Below, piece by piece: positions 6,046 to 10,226 of a DNA stretch of 10,226 nucleotides. Position numbers and translations under genes: made by a program. Source of the stretch: Acidobacteriota bacterium (GTDB taxonomy: Bacteria > Acidobacteriota > Terriglobia > Bryobacterales > Bryobacteraceae); the NCBI GenBank assembly GCA_023380575.1, contig JAMCRM010000019.1, forward strand, positions 1 through 10,226. Direction: 5' to 3'. The notes below the pieces were generated by a model that saw only the letters and a list, made by a program, of their open reading frames with translations, did no database searches and was not told the origin of the DNA. Every line of letters begins with the position of its first letter. Position 1 is the first letter of the stretch.

Positions 6046-7092
6046 GTGACGCCCTACCTGGAGATCGGCGGCGACTGGCGCGAAGTTGCACCCGGGACAT
6101 GGCTGGTGGAGTTGCCACTTCCCTTTTCACTAGGACTCGTCAACGTTTACCTGCTGAAGCTGAAACAGGGCTGGATGCTGGTGGACTGCGGCATGGATAC
6201 GGACGCCTGCTTGCATGCCCTCGACCGCGCCCGCGCCGGCCTGGGAATAGCCTGGACGGACATCCGCTATATTCTGCTCACCCACTTTCATCCGGACCAC
6301 GGCGGCCTGGCGCGGCGCCTGCTCCGGTTGACCGGAGCGCGTCTGCTACTCCACCACGCCGACCGCGCCATGCTCGATGAAATCAGCGATGAAGCCCGCT
6401 ATACCGCTTCCCAAACTGCTATTTTGGTCCGCGCGGGAGTGGCTCCGGAGATGATCGGCGCCATCGGCGCCGCTATGACGGAGGTGCGCAAGAGCTTTCA
6501 CCGTCTTTCGCCCGAAGCCCCGCTGGCGGGAGGCGAACTGATTGAAGCCGAAGCCGGCCCGCTCGAAGTGATCTGGACACCCGGCCACTCACCGGGACAC
6601 GTTTGCCTCTACGACCGCCGGCGCCGCCTGCTGCTCTCCGGGGACCACATGCTGGAGCATATCTCCCCCAATATCGGCTGGCAGCCCGGCGAGGATGCCC
6701 TGGCCGATTTCCTGGCCTCGCTCGAACGCATTGCGCAACTGGAGATCGACCTCGTGCTGCCTTCCCACGGAGCGCCTTTCAAAGATCACCACGAGTGGAT
6801 TCGCGCCACCCGCGACCACCACCGCGTACGCTGCGCCCGCATCCTGCAACTCGCCAGGGAAGCACCCTTGAGCGCCGCGGACTTGGTGGAGCGAATCTGG
6901 GAGGGACTCTCCTCCCCTTTCCATTACCGCTTCGCGGTTTTCGAAGTCCTGGCGCACGTCGAATATCTGGAGCGCCGCCGCAGCCTCGTTCCATGGAACG
7001 GCAACGCAATTGTGCGCTGGCAGAACCACAAGTATGGATTTTACGCCGTAACCGCGAGAGCCGGAACGGACAGACGGCGCGGCGTGCGGTAG
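6046..7092 (+). CDS. Metallo-beta-lactamase-fold hydrolase (glyoxalase II/LACTB2-like)
   Basis: This predicted soluble hydrolase of 348 residues (from GTG 6046) has a two-metal site. The motifs are THFHPDHGG at 79-87 (His80, His82, Asp84, His85), His181 in TPGHSPGH, the bridging Asp200 in LLSGDHML and His241 in PSHGAPF, so all metal ligands are present. The N-terminal 190 residues plus this core match the glyoxalase II-like branch. The C-terminal about 100 residues (from HHEWIRATRDHH) look like the helical/winged-helix extension found in LACTB2-like proteins. Family members cut thioesters, lactones or phosphodiesters, and the sequence does not decide which. GTG 6046 is chosen because an earlier GTG at 6010 adds a non-conserved, alanine-rich stretch across the divergent promoter region. 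Its last 52 bases overlap the 3' end of the winged-helix gene on the other strand. Confidence 0.85.
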   Translation: MTPYLEIGGDWREVAPGTWLVELPLPFSLGLVNVYLLKLKQGWMLVDCGMDTDACLHALDRARAGLGIAWTDIRYILLTHFHPDHGGLARRLLRLTGARLLLHHADRAMLDEISDEARYTASQTAILVRAGVAPEMIGAIGAAMTEVRKSFHRLSPEAPLAGGELIEAEAGPLEVIWTPGHSPGHVCLYDRRRRLLLSGDHMLEHISPNIGWQPGEDALADFLASLERIAQLEIDLVLPSHGAPFKDHHEWIRATRDHHRVRCARILQLAREAPLSAADLVERIWEGLSSPFHYRFAVFEVLAHVEYLERRRSLVPWNGNAIVRWQNHKYGFYAVTARAGTDRRRGVR

Positions 7093-7415
7093 GGCTGAAA
7101 ACGATAGCCTACCCCAAAGATGGTTTCGATGTATCGGTCGCTGTGGCGGCCCAACTTCTTCCGCAGCCGCCGTATGTGGACGTCCAGGGTGCGTGTGCGT
7201 ATCTCACTGCTGTACCCCCATACGCGCAGAAGCAGGGCTTCGCGTCCCACGATTTCACCGGCGTTCTGTACCAGCACCGCCAGCAGGTCGTATTCCTTGC
7301 GGGTCAACTCGAGCCCCTCCGCATCGAGTTTCGCGGACCGGTGACGGAAATCCACATCCAGGTGGGCATCCTGGTACCTGTCCGGCTGAGTGTTGGAGAT
7401 TTGAACCAAGGACAT
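7041..7415 (-). CDS. Stand-alone OmpR/PhoB-type winged-helix DNA-binding protein
   Basis: The 124-residue product is almost entirely one OmpR/PhoB-type effector domain (about 18-107). It has the conserved LTRKEYDLLAVLVQNAG, REALLLRVWGY, recognition helix around RTRTLDVHIRRLRKKLG (73-89) and the wing YIETIFGVGYRF (95-106). There is no receiver domain with phospho-Asp and no membrane helix, so it cannot be switched by ordinary phosphotransfer. It may be constitutive, controlled by abundance, or work with a partner protein. The start at ATG 7415 is well supported by GAGGAGG five bases upstream, one of the best Shine-Dalgarno sequences in this window. Upstream lies a candidate promoter with three phased ATGYAAA repeats, which hints at autoregulation. 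Its 3' end overlaps the hydrolase gene antisense by 52 bases. A truncated response regulator is possible, but the good ribosome site and clean N-terminus argue for an intact gene. Confidence 0.85.
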   Translation of the reverse strand: MSLVQISNTQPDRYQDAHLDVDFRHRSAKLDAEGLELTRKEYDLLAVLVQNAGEIVGREALLLRVWGYSSEIRTRTLDVHIRRLRKKLGRHSDRYIETIFGVGYRFQPYRTPRRLSVPALAVTA

Positions 7416-7420
7416 GCCAG

Positions 7421-7427
7421 CCTCCTC
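7421..7427 (-). promoter_or_regulatory. Strong Shine-Dalgarno (GAGGAGG) of the winged-helix gene
   Basis: Seven bases complementary to the 16S rRNA 3' end stand five bases before ATG 7415. It contrasts with the alaC, cysS and hydrolase starts in this window, which lack such a site. It fixes the start and argues that the receiverless regulator is a complete gene. Confidence 0.8.
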
Positions 7428-7443
7428 AAGGGCTTTACCCCTA

Positions 7444-7483
7444 ATGCAAAATCGGATGCTATGTAAACGTTCCCGGATGTAAA
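7444..7483. repeat. Three phased ATGYAAA repeats, possible operator
   Basis: ATGCAAA (7444-7450), ATGTAAA (7461-7467) and ATGTAAA (7477-7483) occur in the same orientation with start-to-start spacing of 17 and 16 bases. They fill the 82-bp spacer upstream of the winged-helix gene. OmpR/PhoB-type proteins commonly bind tandem direct repeats, so these are candidate sites for the neighbouring regulator itself. The spacing is longer than the 11-bp unit of Pho boxes, so the assignment is inference. Confidence 0.4.
7456..7483 (-). promoter_or_regulatory. Candidate promoter of the winged-helix gene
   Basis: On the minus strand TTTACA (7483-7478, five of six against TTGACA) is followed after 16 bases by TAGCAT (7461-7456, four of six against TATAAT). 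The region just upstream (7484-7496) is AT-rich in an otherwise GC-rich window, like an UP element. Transcription would start near 7449, giving a leader of about 34 bases that contains the Shine-Dalgarno. Two ATGYAAA repeats overlap the -35 and -10. Confidence 0.45.
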
Positions 7484-7497
7484 AATTTTGTTAAAAC

Positions 7498-7887
7498 CTA
7501 GTCGATCACGAAAGGCCCGGAATTGCCCATTCTCAACTCACGGTTATGCCCGTCGCTGGCCCGAATTTCGTAGTGGACGGCGCGCGGTTCATCGCGGAGG
7601 CGGACATGGAAGTCCGGCTCCGCGCCTTTACCCAGCACCTCGTCCTCGTCCAATTCATATTCCTGGGTTGTGATGACCTGCCCGTCCGGCTCCATGAAGT
7701 CGAACAGCAGCACCAGTCCGCGGATCGGCTTTTCGCGCCCGATGCGGACGCGGCCGTCGATGGAGATTTGTCCTTCGGTCCGATGCGCATTGGACCGCAG
7801 TACCTGGACATCGGGCGGCTTTCTGGCCTCGACCGTGTCGCAAACTGATAGCAGCAACAGCAGCAAGACTATGAAAACACGTCCCAT
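7498..7887 (-). CDS. Secreted FxLYD-like beta-sandwich protein
   Basis: From ATG 7887 the product has 129 residues. A signal peptide (VFIVLLLLLLSVCDTVEA, likely cleaved after VEA near 21) is followed by one beta-rich domain. Its pattern resembles FxLYD-type domains: a strand ISIDGRVRIGREKPIRG, then LVLLFDFMEPDGQVI, then a polar stretch and FHVRLRDEPRAVHYEIR. Such small extracytoplasmic domains are common and of unknown role, with no catalytic residues. Upstream in-frame starts reaching 8091 would run across the divergent lipoprotein gene and give no signal peptide, so they are rejected. The ATG lacks a Shine-Dalgarno and a TACACT box lies eight bases upstream. The gene is divergent from the lipoprotein gene, and the winged-helix gene follows 82 bases downstream with its own promoter. 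Confidence 0.68.
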   Translation of the reverse strand: MGRVFIVLLLLLLSVCDTVEARKPPDVQVLRSNAHRTEGQISIDGRVRIGREKPIRGLVLLFDFMEPDGQVITTQEYELDEDEVLGKGAEPDFHVRLRDEPRAVHYEIRASDGHNRELRMGNSGPFVID

Positions 7888-7895
7888 TTCGCATA

Positions 7896-7901
7896 AGTGT
7901 A
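7896..7901 (-). promoter_or_regulatory. Candidate extended -10 box (TGCTACACT) for the FxLYD-like gene
   Basis: On the minus strand TACACT is preceded by TGC, making an extended -10, and ends eight bases before ATG 7887. Transcription would start close to the ATG, giving a nearly leaderless message. The -35 position reads TTCCCG, three of six. Confidence 0.4.
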
Positions 7902-7921
7902 GCAGATGGCGTGGGGCGCGG

Positions 7922-7947
7922 GAATTCGCCGCGACACGCGGCAATTC
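7922..7947. repeat. Imperfect palindrome between divergent promoters
   Basis: GAATT-c-GCCGCG (7922-7933) pairs with CGCGGCAATTC (7937-7947), giving eleven base pairs with one bulged C at 7927 and a three-base centre. It sits between the two candidate -10 boxes of the divergent genes, where a dimeric regulator could control both. Confidence 0.45.
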
Positions 7948-7950
7948 GGC

Positions 7951-7956
7951 TAAAAT
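7951..7956 (+). promoter_or_regulatory. Candidate -10 box (TAAAAT) for the lipoprotein gene
   Basis: TAAAAT matches the consensus at five of six positions. Transcription would start near 7963, just ahead of an AGGA (7966-7969) standing nine bases before ATG 7979. This start, unlike its divergent partner, has a usable Shine-Dalgarno. No good -35 was found at the right distance. Confidence 0.4.
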
Positions 7957-7978
7957 GGAGTGCGCAGGATCCGAATCT

Positions 7979-8593
7979 ATGAAAAAGCTCACTATTGCGA
8001 TCTGCTCTGGCCTGTGCCTCTTTTTCACGGCGTGCTCAAGTTCCAAAGCTCCCGCCAGGAAAGCCGAGGAAAAACCGGCCGAGCCGATCACCGGGCAATC
8101 CGCCCTTTATAAAATGTACCAACCGGCGCGCGCCTGGGCGGGTGACGTCCAGGTTCTCAAACTCTCCAGCATCGAAATTCCAGAGGTCAAATCCACTCCG
8201 GGGAAAGCCGGGGCGTGGCAGGCCACGTTTGTTTCTCCTTCGAAGGGCAAGGCGCGTAGTTGGACCTTCTCTGTGGTCGAGTCTTCGGGCAATCTCCACA
8301 AGGGTCCCTTCGCCGGCCCGGAGGAAGGCTGGTCCGGTCCGCGCGGGATTAACCAGACGTTTCCCATTATCGCGGTGAGGACCGATACCGACGCGGTCTA
8401 CAAAACGGCGCTGACCAAGGCAGCGGATTACGCAAAGAAAAACCCCAACAAACCGATCATGTTCCTGCTGGAAAAGACCGACCGCCACCCGGACGCCGCC
8501 TGGCGCGTGGTCTGGGGAGAATCCCTGGGGACCAGCAATTTCTCCATTTTCGTGGACGCTTCCACCGGGCTGTACCTGGAAACCATGCGATAG
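7979..8593 (+). CDS. Predicted lipoprotein with weak PepSY-like C-terminus
   Basis: The 204-residue product begins with a short lipoprotein signal: basic start MKKL, hydrophobic core, then LFFTAC with Cys19 as the likely lipid site (Phe at -3 is unusual). A Ser/Lys/Ala-rich linker (20-40) follows. The rest is a globular domain with no recognised catalytic motif. The last 70 residues (AADYAKKNPNKPIMFLLE, then WRVVWGE, then FVDASTGLYLETMR) recall PepSY-type domains, where a helix is followed by strands ending in a DxxTG turn; this resemblance is weak. It probably sits on the periplasmic side of a membrane. ATG 7979 has an AGGA nine bases upstream. The gene converges on the phospholipase gene with 26 bases between stops. 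Confidence 0.72.
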   Translation: MKKLTIAICSGLCLFFTACSSSKAPARKAEEKPAEPITGQSALYKMYQPARAWAGDVQVLKLSSIEIPEVKSTPGKAGAWQATFVSPSKGKARSWTFSVVESSGNLHKGPFAGPEEGWSGPRGINQTFPIIAVRTDTDAVYKTALTKAADYAKKNPNKPIMFLLEKTDRHPDAAWRVVWGESLGTSNFSIFVDASTGLYLETMR

Positions 8594-8608
8594 CAGGCTC
8601 GATACGGA

Positions 8609-8637
8609 GCGGCGGCGCATCAGGCGCCTGCCGCCGC
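8609..8637. terminator. GC-rich hairpin between convergent genes (possible bidirectional terminator)
   Basis: GCGGCGGC (8609-8616) pairs with GCCGCCGC (8630-8637) across a 13-base loop that itself contains the palindrome AGGCGCCT. It lies between the stops of the lipoprotein and phospholipase genes. The right arm codes the poly-alanine tail of the phospholipase and there is no T-run on either strand, so it is not a classical intrinsic terminator. Confidence 0.25.
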
Positions 8638-10226
8638 GGCCTGCCCCTTCTCCGCTTCCGGTTCCTTCCGGTAGCATGGCCCGCTCCGTATGAAGAACGG
8701 ATCTATCCACTTCACCTGAATCCACAGAAAGAGCCACCCCAGGAGGCATGCCAGCAGCGAATACAGGCACTGCCCGAAATGGTTCCGGTAACGCAGCCAG
8801 CGCGGCAGCACATAGGCCTTCAGCAGGACCACGCCGGCGAGCCCCACCACACCGGCTGCCACCATCCGCCCGGACAGACGGAGCGCGAAACCGATCTCCA
8901 GCAGCGGCTTGGTCCAGAATACCGAACACAATCCCACCAGCAGCAGACCGGCCGCCGTCCCGCCGGCCAGGGCCAATAACCGCAGTCCAGGCGAAAGCCG
9001 CCACGCTTTGAATGAGGACGCCCGCGCCACGCGCAGCGCTTCCCCTAACGCCGCCAGTCTGTCGCCCGCCCCCGGGCTCCCCGCAATGGCTTGGATCGAG
9101 CGAAAGCGCCACGAAACCTCCGCGTCATGCGGAACCGTAAAGCCCCGCACGCAGCGCGCGAATTCCATGCCTGTCATGGCATACCCGCTCAGCATGAGGG
9201 CGTCGGCTTCGGCATTGGAGAACGTGTCCAGGTCCGTGCGCACCGCAGCTAACAGCCTCTGGATATCCTTGCGGATGCCGTAGCTCGTTAGCACGGCGTT
9301 CTGCTGCGGCGCGGAGGGGTCCGGACAACCGAGCCAATCGAGCGGGGCCGCATTCAGGTCTTTCTTTAAGTGCACATAAAGCAGGCCGGAGAGTACGCCC
9401 GAATCGCGCAGGTGCGCCATGAGCTGGTACTGCGCTTCCCGGACCCGCGCCATGAGGATGTTATTGGCTCGCGCGGGCACCCCCAAGCGGCTGTCCGGCG
9501 GGTCTTTTTCGAGACCGGTCTGCCCGCTCGCGTCACTCACCACCAGCACCGTGCAATCCTGCTCCAGCAGGCTGTACACGCCCTGGTTGTCGTAGACTCC
9601 GCCATCCACCAGGCGGGCCACAAAACCTTGCTGATAGAGCGAATCGAGCAGCAGCGGATCGAACAGGCCCGGCACGCAGGCAGAAGCCGCCACCGCGTAG
9701 CCCAGCCGCAGGCGGCGGAAGGGCGGCGGCGCATCCTCATAGTACAGGCGCCGGAAGCGGTCGTTCCCGTCGATTTCGCTGTCAATGGTGCGCGCCGGCG
9801 GCTCGCCCATAAAACTGGCGGTGAACTGCCAGTTGTGGCAAGTGTTCAACGTTGTGGCGTTGAGCACCAGAACGGGTACCTTGTTGCGGCGCCGCCAGTT
9901 GTCATAACGCGGGCGGAACTCCTCCGTGCCGACGGGCTTGACCAGGAGGTCCTGGAGATAGCGCGGACGATCCCCGGCGCCGTCGCCGATGCGCGAATAG
10001 AGCTCCCGTTCATAGAGTTCGCCCAGGCGCTCGCTCATGGGCGGACGCCGCGCCAACAGCGTTTTCAGGTTTACGCCGAACTCCAGCAGGGCGCGGTTGC
10101 GGATATTGCGCTGCACGCCCTCCAGGAAGTTCTTCTCGATGCGGCGCACCAGTTCGATATAGTGGTCGCGCGTGATCTCCTGATCCGGCGTGCTTTCCAG
10201 CAGGTGCTTCAATTCCAGGCGCTCAA
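8620..10226 (-). CDS. Patatin-like phospholipase with C-terminal membrane helices (5' end outside window)
   Basis: Patatin-like enzymes hydrolyse acyl esters of phospholipids or other lipids with a Ser-Asp dyad. The frame is open to the window edge, and the nearest in-window start is only a TTG at 10212, so the gene starts beyond it. About 535 residues are visible. Counting from that TTG, the catalytic Asp is Asp203 in LVDGGVYDNQG (codon 9606-9604), preceded by the family block AASACVPGLFDPLLL and by VLNATTLNTCHNW. The nucleophile elbow GxSxG and the oxyanion loop must lie upstream, unseen. After the catalytic half comes a region of about 180 residues with charged helices, then three hydrophobic helices at about 409-431, 448-468 and 481-500, and a short basic and alanine-rich tail. 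The enzyme is therefore probably membrane-attached. It converges on the lipoprotein gene. Confidence 0.85.
   Translation of the reverse strand, partial: ERLELKHLLESTPDQEITRDHYIELVRRIEKNFLEGVQRNIRNRALLEFGVNLKTLLARRPPMSERLGELYERELYSRIGDGAGDRPRYLQDLLVKPVGTEEFRPRYDNWRRRNKVPVLVLNATTLNTCHNWQFTASFMGEPPARTIDSEIDGNDRFRRLYYEDAPPPFRRLRLGYAVAASACVPGLFDPLLLDSLYQQGFVARLVDGGVYDNQGVYSLLEQDCTVLVVSDASGQTGLEKDPPDSRLGVPARANNILMARVREAQYQLMAHLRDSGVLSGLLYVHLKKDLNAAPLDWLGCPDPSAPQQNAVLTSYGIRKDIQRLLAAVRTDLDTFSNAEADALMLSGYAMTGMEFARCVRGFTVPHDAEVSWRFRSIQAIAGSPGAGDRLAALGEALRVARASSFKAWRLSPGLRLLALAGGTAAGLLLVGLCSVFWTKPLLEIGFALRLSGRMVAAGVVGLAGVVLLKAYVLPRWLRYRNHFGQCLYSLLACLLGWLFLWIQVKWIDPFFIRSGPCYRKEPEAEKGQAAAAGA

Noticed and set aside
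5121..6380. Long plus-strand open frame (419 codons) opposite cysS and running into the MBL gene
   Set aside because: It lies antisense to the conserved core of cysS and out of frame with the hydrolase. Composition is shadow-like and no domain is visible.
6046..7092. True beta-lactamase (antibiotic resistance) reading of the MBL-fold gene
   Set aside because: The HxHxDH, SGDH and PSHG layout with a helical C-terminal extension fits the glyoxalase II/LACTB2-like branch, and there is no signal peptide.
7041..7415. Pseudogene remnant of a full response regulator
   Set aside because: A strong Shine-Dalgarno, candidate promoter and clean N-terminus sit directly before the winged helix, and no receiver-like sequence lies upstream in any frame.
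8036..9112. Minus-strand open frame (358 codons) across the lipoprotein and the end of the phospholipase
   Set aside because: It covers two better-supported genes in other frames, and its Gly/Arg-rich translation has no motif.
1..10226. tRNA or rRNA genes, CRISPR arrays, insertion sequences, phage or defence islands
   Set aside because: Searched for by eye on both strands. No clover-leaf, regularly spaced repeat array, transposase motif or terminal repeats with target duplication was seen apart from the inverted repeat at 1-127.

Overview
The window is GC-rich (estimated by eye, not counted), densely packed bacterial chromosome. Gene content and protein style (an AlaC-type aminotransferase, a class D-like sortase, a stand-alone DsbD-alpha domain, a receiverless OmpR-type winged helix, frequent TAnnnT boxes right next to start codons) suggest an Acidobacteriota genome, perhaps of the Solibacter/Bryobacter type. 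This placement is an inference from resemblance, not from a marker gene. I see no rRNA, tRNA, CRISPR array, transposase or phage gene, and no gene-free stretch longer than about 100 bases.

Left edge (1-1901, plus strand). The first 63 bases are the end of a reading frame whose last residues are hydrophobic and finish in RRRK, like the C-terminal tail of a sortase substrate. A class D-like sortase follows 37 bases later, then an alaC-type alanine aminotransferase. A perfect 25-bp inverted repeat (1-25 and 103-127) brackets the junction. It starts exactly at the window edge, so it may be biological or a fold-back artefact of a contig end.

Middle (1913-5984, minus strand). Five genes are tightly packed in one direction: cysS (cysteinyl-tRNA synthetase), a Cys/Met-metabolism PLP enzyme with an ATGA overlap, a small HExxH zincin-like protein of unknown role, an exported TlpA-like thioredoxin, and a secreted stand-alone DsbD-alpha domain that overlaps the tlpA-like gene by 77 bases. 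Most of the cluster concerns cysteine use, sulfur amino-acid turnover or thiol redox outside the cytoplasm. The zincin-like protein is the unexplained member.

Right half. Divergent from cysS is a metallo-beta-lactamase-fold hydrolase (6046-7092, plus). Its 3' end overlaps, tail to tail, a stand-alone winged-helix regulator (7041-7415, minus) with no receiver domain, which has a well-formed Shine-Dalgarno, a promoter-like region and three phased ATGYAAA repeats upstream. A secreted FxLYD-like protein (7498-7887, minus) and a lipoprotein (7979-8593, plus) diverge from a 91-bp spacer holding two candidate -10 boxes and an imperfect palindrome. The right edge is a patatin-like phospholipase (8620 to beyond 10226, minus) with three C-terminal membrane helices; its N-terminus and nucleophile lie outside the window.

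The observations most worth following are the substrate/sortase pair with its inverted repeat, the thiol-themed operon with an unknown zincin, the DsbD-alpha/TlpA overlap, and the recurrent -10-like boxes adjacent to starts that lack a Shine-Dalgarno.
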